This document shows positions 1 through 8,662 of a DNA stretch of 64,000 nt, in pieces. This DNA comes from Sphingomonas beigongshangi (GTDB lineage: Bacteria; Pseudomonadota; Alphaproteobacteria; Sphingomonadales; Sphingomonadaceae). Position numbers and translations under genes: made by a program. The notes below the pieces were generated by a model. That model did not search any database, had not been told where the DNA came from, and saw nothing but the letters and a program-made list of their open reading frames with translations. Numbering within the stretch: position 1 is the stretch's first letter; every line of letters starts with the position of its first letter. The stretch lies in assembly GCF_016820445.1 (NCBI RefSeq), contig NZ_JADHDT010000002.1, forward strand, positions 62,001-126,000. Direction: 5' to 3'.

Positions 1-184
1 CTGATGTACCACGGCATACCGTTGCACCTGAGCAACACACTTCGTGATTCGTACTTACGAATGTTTCATGTTGTTTACAGAATGTTGCGCGGTCGTCATG
101 CGCGCCGGACTGCGCCCGAACAGGCGCGCCCGGCAAAGGTGTGTCACACGACGCATCACCGGAAAAGTTGGGGAGGCATCGCTG

Positions 185-3100
185 ATGCTCAGTAAGACTG
201 CGTTTTCCGTATTGCGTAACGGCATCTCGACCGTCGCGCTTCTCACCGCGATAACGGGCCCGGCGTTCGCCCAGGCGGCTGCGCCGACTGCGTCGCAGAG
301 CGATCAGGCGGCAACACCGCAGACGCCGGCACAGCAGGACATCCAGGACCAGCAGGACGCCACGGCGCCCGGCGCGCAATCCGATCAGGGGCAGGGCGGC
401 GATATCGTCGTTACCGGTACGCTGTTCCGCAATTCCAACGCGACCTCGCTGTCGCCACTGACGGTGCTGACCACGCAGACGCTCGAGCGCGCGAACATCA
501 CCACGGTCAATGATGCGATCCGCTCGGTATCCGCGGACAGCGCCGGCTCGATCTCGACCGGCTTCCGCAACGGCTTCTCGGCCGGCGGCGCCGCGGTGTC
601 GCTGCGTGGCCTCGGTGTTTCCTCTACCGTCGTGCTGATCGACGGCCTGCGCTCGGCCAATTTCCCGCTAAACGACGACGGCCACAATGCCTATGTCGAT
701 CTCAACTCGATCCCGTTCAGCATCGTCGACCGCGTCGAAGTGCTCAAGGACGGCGCGTCGTCGACCTATGGCGCCGACGCGATCGGTGGTGTCGTCAACC
801 TGATCACCAAGAAGCACTTCAAGGGTCTCGAAGGCTCGGTGCAGGGCGGTACGACGGAAAAGGGCGACGGCTCCCATTACCGCGCCACGCTGACGGCCGG
901 CTACGGCGACTATCAGGCGCAGGGTTTCAACGTCTACCTGAACGGCGAATACACCTACGACGGCTACATCACCAACAACTCGCGGGGCTATCCGTTCAAT
1001 ACGCTCGACCTTCGCCCAAGCGGCCTGACCGATCGCAACCGCAACGATGACTCGCTGACGACGTCGAACCCGCAGGCGGTCGTGACCCGCGTCACGCAGA
1101 CCGACCTCAACAACCCGCTCGCCGGCGGCGTGGGTGCGCCGATCACGCCGCAATATCAGCTGCTCAATCCCGGCAGCTGCCCCTATGGCACCTTCACCGT
1201 CAACACCGCGACGTCGCAGGGCACCGGCTGCGCGCACAATATCGCCGACGAATACAACATCATCCAGCCGCGCCAGCAGCGCTATTCGGCGACGGGCCGC
1301 CTCAGCGTCCGTCTCAGCGACACCATCGAAGCCTATGCCACCGGCAGCTTCTCGCGGTCGGAAGTCAGCATCACCGGCGCACCGTCCAACATCCGCCAGA
1401 CGCAACCGTTCGGCGGCTCGCCGGCGCTCGCCTCGAGCAGCCCCGGCATCGTCCTGCCGGTCTATGTCTGCGCTTCCGGGGTGAACTGCGCGACAGCGGC
1501 GGACCGCCGTCTCAACCCGAACAACCCCTATGCAGCGGCCTTCGCGGCCAATCCGGGCCAAGGCGCCGCGCGCATCTACTATCTGTTCGGCGACATCCCC
1601 GGCGGTAGCGATCGCTATGTCAACGTCTACCGCGCGACGACGGGGGTCTCGGGCACGTTCGGCGACGGCTTCGGCTTCCGACTGGACGGCGTCTATGCAC
1701 GCGACGATTTCGGCGTCACGCAGCATGGCTTCCTCAACATCCAGGGCCTGCTGAACGCGGTCAACACCGGCGCCTACAACTTCGTCAATCCGCAGCTCAA
1801 TACCGCCGCGGTGCGCAACCAGATCTCGCCCGACGTCTTCACCAAGTCCTATTCGACGACGGCTGCGCTGGACGGATCGATCACCAAGGCGGTGTTCGCG
1901 CTGCCGGGCGGTGACCTCAACGTCGCGATCGGCGGGCAGGTGCGGCGCGAGACGCTGCTCAACCGCAACCAGAACGCCGGCTTGAACTTCTACAATCTCA
2001 ACACCTCATCGGCGACCGGTCGGCATACCGTCACCGCGGGCTTCTTCGAGATCGACGCGCCGATCGTGAAGGCGATCGACGTCAACGTCTCGGGCCGCTA
2101 CGATCACTATTCGGAAGGCTACAACCACTTCTCGCCCAAGGTTGGCGTCAAGTTCACGCCGATCCAGCAGATCGCATTCCGCGGCACCTATGCGGAAGGG
2201 TTCCGCGCGCCGACGTTTGCGGAAAGCAATCCGGCGAGCAGCTATGCGGGCTTCTCCTCGTTCACTCCGCCGACGAGCTTCGTGAACGCGCATCCGGGTA
2301 ACCCGGCCTATACCACCAGCTACAACATCGGCAGCGGCGCGACGGGCAACCCGAACGTCAATCCGGAAGTGTCGCGCAGCGTCACGCTCGGCACGATCAT
2401 TCAGCCGGCACCGTGGTTCAGCCTGTCGGTCGATTACTACAATATCAAGAAGTCGAACCTGATCGTCAGCGGTCCGCAGCGTGCCGATGCGATCGCGGCC
2501 TACTATAGCCAGACCAACTCGACGGCAGGTTGCGCGGCGCTGGCGGCGGTAGGTTCGGGTTATGCCTGCAACGTTATCGACGCTCCCGACCCGTCGAATC
2601 CGAACGCTCTGCCTCGCCTCCTCGTCTTCACCGTACCTTACGTGAATGCGAACTATGAGGTGAGCTCGGGTCTCGACTTCCAGGCGACCGCCAACATTCC
2701 GCTGGCCGATGGCGTCCGCTTCTCGAGCCGTCTGGACGTGACGGACGTGCTGCGCTTCGACCTGGTGACCCAGAACGCGGCCGGCGTGCGCGTCGTACAG
2801 AAGTATGCCGGCACCTTGGGTCCTTACGAACTGTCGTCGGGCGGCGGAACGCCGCGTATTCGCGGCAATTGGCAGAACACGATCGAGGCCGGTCCGTGGT
2901 CGCTGACCGCGACGACCTATTACGTCGGCCGCATCAAGCAGGTCGCGGCGGACGAAATCACGCCCGACAAGACCACCGGTGCGATCGATCTGTCGTGCAA
3001 GAACTCGCTGTCGCCCGGCCAGACGGGCGCCAACCAGTGCTACGTGCGGCCGTTCATCTACGTCGACCTGAACGCGGGCGTGAAGGTGAATGACCAGTTC

Positions 3101-3250
3101 CGGTTCTTCATCAACGTGCAGAATCTGACCAACGCGCGCGCACCGCTTGCGGCGGGTGCCTATACAAGCAACCCGAACTACCTGAGCAGCTGGCATTATG
3201 CTGGTCTCGTCGGCCGCAATTTCAGCGCGGGTGCCAACATCAAGTTCTGA
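185..3250 (+). CDS. TonB-dependent outer membrane receptor
   Basis: A 1021-residue TonB-dependent receptor: an outer-membrane beta-barrel that imports a substrate with energy passed from TonB. The chosen ATG follows a GGGGAGG ribosome site and starts a clear Sec signal peptide (hydrophobic stretch then AFAQ). The frame is open further upstream, but that extension is Arg/Cys-rich and lacks an export signal. A Gln/Ala/Asp-rich linker leads to the TonB-box-like DIVVTG at about residue 73, then the plug (LSPLTVLTTQTLERANI, VSLRGLG, VLIDGLR, VEVLKDGASSTYGADAIGGVVN) and a long barrel with FRAPTF and a C-terminal Phe (NIKF). The insert-rich barrel resembles receptors that sphingomonads use for oligosaccharides, peptides or aromatic compounds. 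The substrate cannot be told from sequence and there is no adjacent anti-sigma or catabolic partner. Confidence 0.95.
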   Translation: MLSKTAFSVLRNGISTVALLTAITGPAFAQAAAPTASQSDQAATPQTPAQQDIQDQQDATAPGAQSDQGQGGDIVVTGTLFRNSNATSLSPLTVLTTQTLERANITTVNDAIRSVSADSAGSISTGFRNGFSAGGAAVSLRGLGVSSTVVLIDGLRSANFPLNDDGHNAYVDLNSIPFSIVDRVEVLKDGASSTYGADAIGGVVNLITKKHFKGLEGSVQGGTTEKGDGSHYRATLTAGYGDYQAQGFNVYLNGEYTYDGYITNNSRGYPFNTLDLRPSGLTDRNRNDDSLTTSNPQAVVTRVTQTDLNNPLAGGVGAPITPQYQLLNPGSCPYGTFTVNTATSQGTGCAHNIADEYNIIQPRQQRYSATGRLSVRLSDTIEAYATGSFSRSEVSITGAPSNIRQTQPFGGSPALASSSPGIVLPVYVCASGVNCATAADRRLNPNNPYAAAFAANPGQGAARIYYLFGDIPGGSDRYVNVYRATTGVSGTFGDGFGFRLDGVYARDDFGVTQHGFLNIQGLLNAVNTGAYNFVNPQLNTAAVRNQISPDVFTKSYSTTAALDGSITKAVFALPGGDLNVAIGGQVRRETLLNRNQNAGLNFYNLNTSSATGRHTVTAGFFEIDAPIVKAIDVNVSGRYDHYSEGYNHFSPKVGVKFTPIQQIAFRGTYAEGFRAPTFAESNPASSYAGFSSFTPPTSFVNAHPGNPAYTTSYNIGSGATGNPNVNPEVSRSVTLGTIIQPAPWFSLSVDYYNIKKSNLIVSGPQRADAIAAYYSQTNSTAGCAALAAVGSGYACNVIDAPDPSNPNALPRLLVFTVPYVNANYEVSSGLDFQATANIPLADGVRFSSRLDVTDVLRFDLVTQNAAGVRVVQKYAGTLGPYELSSGGGTPRIRGNWQNTIEAGPWSLTATTYYVGRIKQVAADEITPDKTTGAIDLSCKNSLSPGQTGANQCYVRPFIYVDLNAGVKVNDQFRFFINVQNLTNARAPLAAGAYTSNPNYLSSWHYAGLVGRNFSAGANIKF

Positions 3251-3278
3251 GGATGTTCTCAAACCCGTAGCATCTCCA

Positions 3279-3307
3279 GGGGCGGCCTTCAGGCCGCCCC
3301 TTTTTTT
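3279..3307 (+). terminator. Rho-independent terminator of the receptor gene
   Basis: A GC-only stem (GGGGCGGCCT pairing with AGGCCGCCCC across a very short loop) is followed directly by seven T residues, 29 bases after the receptor stop codon. It lies between convergent genes; only the plus-strand side has a U-tract. Confidence 0.9.
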
Positions 3308-3346
3308 ATGGGTGGGGGATCTTGGCCACGAAGGCAGACCTGACTT

Positions 3347-4240
3347 TCACCCTTCCGCGTGGCGGACGATGGCTTCGCAGAGTTCGTGCGTCGCCAGGAT
3401 GGCAGCCTCGTCCACGGGCCGCCGCTCGCGGGCGGCGCGGAGGAAGTCGTCGCACATCGCCTCGAAACCGCGCTGGCGTCCGACCGGGACCCAATCCGGC
3501 CGCCGATACAGGCTCTCCGTCCCGCTCGCGTCGAGGCGATCCGCGAGGTTCAGCACGGAGCGGCGTACATTACCGCCGATGACGTCCAGTCGCTCCTCAT
3601 CGAGCCCGCTGGCCCGATGCATCGTTCCGACGGCGGTGAACCCGTCGCCCGCCAACGTCAGAACGATCGCATGCAGCATGCCGTCGATCACCTGGGTTTC
3701 GATCGTGCGGCGGCGGACCGGTGACGGCGCGAGGAACAGCAGCGTGTCGACGACATGGATGAAATCGTCGAACACGACGCCACGCGGCAGGTCGGGTTGC
3801 CCGTGACGATGCTTCTCCATCATCAGGAGGTTCGCCCCGGTACCGCGGAGGGCGACATAATCCGGAGCGAACCGCCGGTTGAAGCCGATCACGAGCGGCG
3901 TGGCGCGCCGTCGGGCGAGGGCGACGAGCGCCTCGACCTCCCCGAGATTGTCGGCCAGCGGCTTGTCGACGAAGGTGGGTATGCCATGCTCGACCAGGAG
4001 GCCGACGAGCGCCGCATGCGCGTCGGTGGCGGCATGGACGAACGCAGCGTCGAACGTCGCGCGGCGAAGCGCCTCGCCAGCGCTGGCGTAGCGGTGCGGG
4101 AGACGGAAGGACCCGCCGACGTCGTCGAGCACGACCGGATCGCGCGTGGCCAGGTGGATGTCGAGGTCGGCTCGCCTGGACAGCAGGGGAAGATACGCCT
4201 TGCAGGCGATGTCACCCAATCCGATCAGGAGCACGCGCAT
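3347..4240 (-). CDS. Gfo/Idh/MocA family oxidoreductase
   Basis: A 297-residue NAD(P)-dependent oxidoreductase. The N-terminal Rossmann fold starts immediately (MRVLLIGLGDIACKAYLPLL), and the family's EKP-type catalytic motif appears as VDKPLADN at about residues 91-98. A region with the GFNRRF signature follows, as in sugar and inositol dehydrogenases of this family. I chose the ATG directly ahead of RVLLIG; the frame is open upstream but reads as low-complexity Arg-rich sequence. The length is slightly short for the family (usually 330-380 residues), mainly in the C-terminal domain. It converges on the TonB receptor and has no pathway partner beside it, so the substrate is unknown. Confidence 0.85.
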   Translation of the reverse strand: MRVLLIGLGDIACKAYLPLLSRRADLDIHLATRDPVVLDDVGGSFRLPHRYASAGEALRRATFDAAFVHAATDAHAALVGLLVEHGIPTFVDKPLADNLGEVEALVALARRRATPLVIGFNRRFAPDYVALRGTGANLLMMEKHRHGQPDLPRGVVFDDFIHVVDTLLFLAPSPVRRRTIETQVIDGMLHAIVLTLAGDGFTAVGTMHRASGLDEERLDVIGGNVRRSVLNLADRLDASGTESLYRRPDWVPVGRQRGFEAMCDDFLRAARERRPVDEAAILATHELCEAIVRHAEG

Positions 4241-4400
4241 GGTCTGGAAATCCCGTGCGGCACGCTTGCCGTGCCCGCCAGGGGCGATACGTCGGCGAGC
4301 GTGCTTCCCGCAACAGTATGTAGCGCATGGCCGGTCTCCGGCCGCCCGGCGCGGATCGCGCGATGCGGCAGGAGACCGGACCATCCGCCGTCGGGTCGGC

Positions 4401-5573
4401 TCAGTCGTAGCACGGCGTCCGCGCCGGGACAGCGGATCGACGTCCGGCCAACAGAAGCGCCGCCAGCCCGATCGACGAGGTCGCCGCCCCGGCGAGCGCG
4501 ATCGCGGGAAAGCCGAGCCCGGCCGCGATCACGCCGCCACCCAGGGCCGCGCCAGCGGCGTTGCCGAGGTTGAATGCCCCGATGTTGACCGCGGAGGCGA
4601 GGTTCGGCGCGTCGGCGGCCGCGGTCATCACGCGCACCTGTAGCGGCGGCACCAGCGCGAAGCTCGCCACGCCCCACAGGAAGATGAGTATGGCGCTCGG
4701 CCCGGCATGCGTCATCAGCGCGGCGAACGCGACGAGGATGGCCGACAGCGCGGCCAGCGTGACGATCAGCGTGCGGTCGACCGACCGATCGGCGAAGCGG
4801 CCGCCCAGCCAGTTGCCGACCGTCAGCCCCAGGCCATAGACGACCAGCATCGCGGTGACGAAGCCGAGCGAGGCGTGTGTCGCCTCGCGCAGGATCGGTG
4901 CGATGTAGGTGAAGACGGTAAACATCGCGCTGGAGCCCACCACGGTCAACGCGAGCGCGGCCAGCACCACCGGGCGCTTCAGCACGCGCAGTTCGGCGAT
5001 CGCGTCACCACCATCGGGCGCGGGTAGCGGCGGCAGCGTCAGCCGCAATGCCGCCATGGTCGCGACACCCAGTCCGGCGATGCCCCAGAACGAGGCGCGC
5101 CAACCGAGATGCTCGCCCGCCCAGGTCGCCAGCGGAACGCCGACGACATTGGCGATCGTCAACCCCATGAACATCGCCGCCACCGCGCTCGCGCGCCGCT
5201 CCGGCGCGACCAGGCCGGCCGCGACGACGGAGCCCACGCCGAAGAAGGCACCATGATTGAAGGCGGTGAGGATGCGCGCGGCAAGTAGCATGGCATAGCT
5301 GTCCGACACCGCCGCCAGCAGATTGCCGGCCGTGAAGATACCGGCGAGTCCGATCAGCAGCGTCCTGCGCGGCACGCGCCCCGTCGACAGCGTCATCAGC
5401 GCGGCCCCGATCACGACCCCCAGCGCATAAGCGCTGATCAGCAGCCCGGCGGCGGGGATCGAGACGTGCAGGTCGCCCGCGATCACGGGCAGCAGTCCCA
5501 TGGGCGCGAACTCGGTAACGCCGATGCCGAATGCGCCGACCGATAGGGCCAGCAGGCCGGGGTTGAGCTTCAT
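4401..5573 (-). CDS. MFS transporter, DHA1-type (AraJ/ YdhP-like)
   Basis: A 390-residue major facilitator with about 12 hydrophobic segments. The first helix (LLALSVGAFGIGVTEFAPMGLLPVIAGDL) carries the G-x-T-E-F pattern typical of the AraJ/YdhP/PbuE group of DHA1 exporters (arabinose-polymer, purine or drug efflux). The loop 2-3 motif A appears as LSTGRVPRRTLL. The start ATG lies behind a GGGGGACG ribosome site. It is transcribed away from the adjacent LysR gene across a 164-base shared region, the usual arrangement of a LysR-controlled efflux pump. The exported compound cannot be told. Confidence 0.88.
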   Translation of the reverse strand: MKLNPGLLALSVGAFGIGVTEFAPMGLLPVIAGDLHVSIPAAGLLISAYALGVVIGAALMTLSTGRVPRRTLLIGLAGIFTAGNLLAAVSDSYAMLLAARILTAFNHGAFFGVGSVVAAGLVAPERRASAVAAMFMGLTIANVVGVPLATWAGEHLGWRASFWGIAGLGVATMAALRLTLPPLPAPDGGDAIAELRVLKRPVVLAALALTVVGSSAMFTVFTYIAPILREATHASLGFVTAMLVVYGLGLTVGNWLGGRFADRSVDRTLIVTLAALSAILVAFAALMTHAGPSAILIFLWGVASFALVPPLQVRVMTAAADAPNLASAVNIGAFNLGNAAGAALGGGVIAAGLGFPAIALAGAATSSIGLAALLLAGRRSAVPARTPCYD

Positions 5574-5666
5574 CGTCCGTCCCCCGCGCTGCCCGCGTCC
5601 GAACGGCGCGCCGGTTCGCCCAAGGCGGACCGTCCAAGATGCCGAAAGTCCATAACACTCCTCATT

Positions 5667-5678
5667 CATCACTTGATG
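5667..5678. promoter_or_regulatory. Candidate LysR-type operator between divergent genes
   Basis: CATCA-CT-TGATG, a perfect 5-bp inverted repeat with a 2-base centre, sits midway between the divergent MFS and LysR start codons. Position and symmetry suit a LysR-family site, but the strict T-N11-A form is not evident, so this is inference. Confidence 0.3.
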
Positions 5679-5737
5679 CACAGATGGACCCCCGTCGCAT
5701 CGGCTGGTAGACGCCGTGGACGCGGAGGATCTTTGCA

Positions 5738-6655
5738 ATGGATGCAAAGCTGGAGCAGGGACTGGACCGGGGGCTGGATCGCGCTCGCGCTCTGGCGCTG
5801 TTCGCGGCCGTCGTGGAGCAAGGCAGTTTCTCGGCCGCCGGCCGCATGCTCGACATGAGCCCGTCAGCGGTGGCGCGATCGATCGACCGGATCGAGGCAC
5901 GTCTCGGCGTCCGGCTGCTGCTGCGCTCCACCCGCGCGCTGTCGCTGACCGCGGAGGGCCGGAGCTACCTCCAGGCCGCGCGCCGCATCCTTGCCGATCT
6001 GAACGACGCCGAACAGCAGATCGCCGATCAGGGCAACCCGCGCGGAAGGCTGCGCGTGAGCGCCGCGCTATCCCATGGGCGGCTGTGCGTGGTGCCGCTG
6101 CTCGGCAGGTTCGTCGCGCTCTACCCGGATATCCTCGTCGATATCGCGCTGACCGACACGCTGGTCGACGTCGCCGCGGGTCAGGCCGACGTAGCGGTGC
6201 GCTTCGGCCCCCTGCCGGACAGCACGCTGACCGCGCGCAAGCTGGGCGAGACGCGGCGCGTCATCGTCGCCTCTCCCGCTTATCTGCAGCGAAACGGCAC
6301 GCCGCAGGTGCCCGACGATCTTCATCGCCACACCTGCCTGAACTTCAACTTCCGCCGGGCGGAACCCGTCTGGCCGTTTCGCGCGCACGGCCGGGATTTC
6401 ACCCTGTCGGTACGCGGCAGCATCGAGGCCAATAACGGGGAGACGCTGGGCCAGCTCGCCGAGGAAGGCATCGGCATCGCCCGGGTGGGGGCGTTCAGCG
6501 TCGCGGAGGCGATCGCCGCCGGCCGCTTGATCCCCATCCTCGAGGCATTCAATCCCGGCGACGTCGAGCAGATCCACGCCGTCTTCGTCGGCGGCATGAA
6601 CACGCCGGCGCGCGTGCGGGTGTTCGTCGACTTCCTCGCCTCGAACCTGCAGTGA
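5738..6655 (+). CDS. LysR family transcriptional regulator
   Basis: A 305-residue LysR regulator of normal family length. The N-terminal winged helix-turn-helix covers roughly residues 17-76 (ALALFAAVVEQGSFSAAGRML, then SPSAVARSIDRIEARLGVRL and RSTRALSLTAEG). It is followed by the linker helix and the two-lobed substrate-binding domain (from about residue 93). The ATG has a GGAGG ribosome site 9 bases upstream. The sequence groups with the DsdC/CrgA-like regulators that often control a divergent transporter, and the neighbouring gene on the other strand is an MFS exporter. The effector is unknown. Confidence 0.93.
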   Translation: MDAKLEQGLDRGLDRARALALFAAVVEQGSFSAAGRMLDMSPSAVARSIDRIEARLGVRLLLRSTRALSLTAEGRSYLQAARRILADLNDAEQQIADQGNPRGRLRVSAALSHGRLCVVPLLGRFVALYPDILVDIALTDTLVDVAAGQADVAVRFGPLPDSTLTARKLGETRRVIVASPAYLQRNGTPQVPDDLHRHTCLNFNFRRAEPVWPFRAHGRDFTLSVRGSIEANNGETLGQLAEEGIGIARVGAFSVAEAIAAGRLIPILEAFNPGDVEQIHAVFVGGMNTPARVRVFVDFLASNLQ

Positions 6656-6727
6656 CCCGGCAGGCGGACGGTACGCGCCGCCCGGTCCGCCACGGGGCGC
6701 GCGCCCTCCCCGGCCGGATCGCGGCCG

Positions 6728-7063
6728 TCAGCGTTGCTTCTTGGTGATTGTGGCCGTGAAGTCCGGATCCTTCTTGGCGACCCAATCGACGAATTTGCGC
6801 ACATTGGGGTGATCCAGCAGCCCCGCGACGTTCATGCCGTGCCGCTGGAGCTCGGAATTGGTGAAATTCGCGGTCAGGGTCTGCTGGCAGATCGGATGCA
6901 TCGGGACGACGTCGCGACCGCCGCGGCTCTTGGGCACGGGATGGTGCCAGACGATGGTCTTGCCCGTCGGCCTGCCGCAGAGCCAGCAGGCGACCGGCGC
7001 TGCGGGCGTATCGTCTTCCTGCGGAAGATGATCATAGGGATCCTGTTTTGAACGTCTTGCCAT
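6728..7063 (-). CDS. Small HNH-like protein, possibly metal-site degenerate
   Basis: A 111-residue protein with an HNH-nuclease-like core: CWLCGRP (first zinc-knuckle half), VWHHPVPKSRGGRDVVPMH (the His-His of the beta-beta-alpha metal motif) and ICQQTLTANFTN. Relatives in sphingomonads, as I remember them, read CHRTIHA-type at the last position. Here the second knuckle has a single Cys followed by QQ and no His, so metal binding may be lost. The start MARRSKQD is preferred because the upstream in-frame sequence is non-conserved. It is divergent from the hypothetical gene at 7171. A role in phage defence or DNA repair is only a guess. Confidence 0.7.
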   Translation of the reverse strand: MARRSKQDPYDHLPQEDDTPAAPVACWLCGRPTGKTIVWHHPVPKSRGGRDVVPMHPICQQTLTANFTNSELQRHGMNVAGLLDHPNVRKFVDWVAKKDPDFTATITKKQR

Positions 7064-7170
7064 TGTCCATCCGGCCGTCTTGGTGGTCCTGACCTGTAGC
7101 CGAGCGATCCCTCGCATCCTATAGCAAGCCGCAACAGGGCTCCGTCGCAGCGGACCGAAGGGGATCAGCG

Positions 7171-7530
7171 ATGACGGATGGGTCGAAGCCTTGGGACGCG
7201 GCCTTGGTCCGCAGGTGGTTGGAACGCCGCCAGGCGGCATCACGGCTGGATCAGGCGGCCGCGGACAGACGCGGATACGAGGCGCGCGACGATTTCGACA
7301 AGGCTGCCGCCGAGGAATGGGTCTGCCGCGCGCTCGCGACGGCCGACTGCGTGAACGACCAGGCCGCGTTCGCCGCGCGGCTGAAGCAACTGGTCGCGCA
7401 GGACGAATTTCCCGCGACCGGGCTCCATGACGATATCCGCTTCGAGCGGCACGTCCGCACCTATCTGCGCAGGCTCGTCAAGATGACGAAGGCCAACGAA
7501 GGGTTCGAGAAGACGCTGCGCCATCAGTGA
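7171..7530 (+). CDS. Hypothetical protein, helical, conserved-looking
   Basis: A 119-residue protein with no domain that I recognise. It has no signal peptide or membrane segment, is rich in Ala, Arg, Asp and Glu, and looks mostly alpha-helical (RRWLERRQAASRLDQAAADRR, then DDFDKAAAEEWVCRALATA). Codon use and GC at third positions match the neighbours. It is divergent from the HNH-like gene and its stop lies 3 bases from the stop of the DUF5818-like gene on the other strand. It is probably cytoplasmic; the function is unknown. Confidence 0.6.
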   Translation: MTDGSKPWDAALVRRWLERRQAASRLDQAAADRRGYEARDDFDKAAAEEWVCRALATADCVNDQAAFAARLKQLVAQDEFPATGLHDDIRFERHVRTYLRRLVKMTKANEGFEKTLRHQ

Positions 7531-7532
7531 AG

Positions 7533-7874
7533 TCAGCGGCCACGCCCCCGCGGCAAGCGGCACGAGCGGCCGACGCGGCGGAGGCGGCCGATGATGCGAG
7601 CCAGGCGCCGCTGTCGTGCGAAGAGGCCGGCAAGGGCGGATCGGTGCCTCGACCGCGGCTGCTTCGCCGCCCCGTCGCGGATGCGGACCGCATCGAGCAA
7701 ATTGAAGCCTGACCGCACGCCCTCGACCGTGACCTCGCGGCCGATCAGGCGGCGCGATCGCCAGGGCATATCGACGAACCAACAGCCGCCGTCCTTCGCG
7801 TGCAGGACGTAGCTGCGGTTGCTCTCGTCCCAGTCGAGCGTGCCGGTCAGCATGTGGCGGGTGCCGCGTGGCAT
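7533..7874 (-). CDS. DUF5818-like small protein
   Basis: A 113-residue protein. Its core MLTGTLDWDESNRSYVLHAKDGG, then WFVDMPWRSRRLIGREVTVEGVRSGFNLLDAVRI, matches my recollection of the DUF5818 family of alphaproteobacteria. That family is a small OB-like beta domain that begins with a residue set like RHxLTG and ends with GFxLLDV. The function is not known. After the domain comes an Arg-rich basic tail of about 45 residues (RSRHRS, RLRRVGRSCRLPRGRGR), which may bind nucleic acid or be poorly structured. The start at MPRGTRHM is chosen for family likeness. The gene-free stretch that follows in the 5-prime direction holds a structured element that could be its leader. Confidence 0.65.
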   Translation of the reverse strand: MPRGTRHMLTGTLDWDESNRSYVLHAKDGGCWFVDMPWRSRRLIGREVTVEGVRSGFNLLDAVRIRDGAAKQPRSRHRSALAGLFARQRRLARIIGRLRRVGRSCRLPRGRGR

Positions 7875-7942
7875 TCCGCTTCTCCCCGAAGTCGATGGCG
7901 GTACGCCCCCGCGCTCGACTTCACCCAAGAGCCTTGGTGATC

Positions 7943-8119
7943 GGGGAGTTAGTAAACCGAGCAAGCCGGTCCCTACGACCTTTAGGCTGGGAAGCCCTGG
8001 ACATACGTCGCAGGCTCCCCGACCATAAGGGTCAAGGATGTTTGGGCCACGTCGGGCAGCCCAACCGCTTGCTCAGGGTTACTACGCCCCGGAGGCCGTG
8101 CGTGGTGGCCTCGCCGGGG
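7943..8119. ncRNA. Candidate structured RNA in a 436-base gene-free stretch
   Basis: The gap 7875-8310 holds no credible ORF. Within it, GGGG..TAGTAA.CC.GAGCAAGC.GGT (7943-7970) pairs with ACC.GCTTGCTC..GG.TTACTA..CCCC (8064-8090), closing a domain of about 148 bases. Inside are small hairpins: GGCT-ggga-AGCC, GACC-ataa-GGGTC and TTGGGC..GCCCAA. Immediately after comes a very strong hairpin (CCCCGG.AGGCC..GGCCT..CCGGGG, 8087-8119). It reuses the same CCCC, so the two folds exclude each other. The elongated stem with an interrupted middle recalls 6S RNA, but the genomic setting (not next to zapA or a formyl-THF cyclo-ligase gene) does not. The strand is uncertain; on the minus strand it would be the leader of the DUF5818-like gene. 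Confidence 0.35.
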
Positions 8120-8310
8120 ACTATCGGCCAGCGACGATGGCGAGGCAACAAAATTGCTCGATTCGCGCAGCGTCGTTCGCGCAACTGCGATCAGTCTCAG
8201 ATCATGCGGAAGGGCCGCACAGCCATGCGAAAAAGACCCCTCAGAAGACCCCTTTTTTGGGCTTCGGGCCAATCGCGATCCCCGGAGGGGCGGTTAAGTC
8301 AATGAGAAAA

Positions 8311-8385
<75 letters not shown>

Positions 8386-8482
8386 ACTCGTCCGTCGGAC
8401 GGAAGCGCGCCTAGAGCGGAGGGCGGGCGGCTTGTCAAGCGATTGGTTGCGAGGCCGCCGCGTTTTCGGGATAAGGCGGTGG

Positions 8483-8662
8483 ATGAGCGAAGCCGATACC
8501 CGTGCTGCCCGTCTGGCGGCGAACCTGCGCGCCAACCTGCATCGGCGCAAGGCGCAGGCGCGCGACCTGCGCGGATCCACATCAGCGGTGCGTGACGAGC
8601 GATCCGACGGAAACGAGCCCGCTCGCCGCGACATAGGCGACACCGGACCCGGCGGTGAATAG
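8483..8662 (+). CDS. Small basic hypothetical protein (RAARLAANLRANL family)
   Basis: A 59-residue protein starting MSEADTRAARLAANLRANLHRRKAQARD. I recall this N-terminal signature (RAARLAANLR.NL.RRKAQAR) as a recurrent small protein in sphingomonads, usually not much longer than this helix. An AAGGCGG ribosome site precedes the ATG. It is cytoplasmic and helical with no known function. The last 27 codons overlap, on the other strand, a putative 45-codon membrane protein (8582-8719). One of the two may therefore be mis-called at its 3-prime end; the family signature favours this gene. Confidence 0.6.
   Translation: MSEADTRAARLAANLRANLHRRKAQARDLRGSTSAVRDERSDGNEPARRDIGDTGPGGE

Noticed and set aside
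44..184. N-terminal extension of the TonB-dependent receptor
   Set aside because: The frame is open upstream, but only the ATG at 185 has a ribosome site and is followed by a signal peptide.
7943..8272. Two-piece tmRNA (ssrA) in the gap next to tRNA-Thr
   Set aside because: No ANDN-type tag frame ending in AA, no T-loop and no second CCA end are present; only the structured hairpin domain remains.
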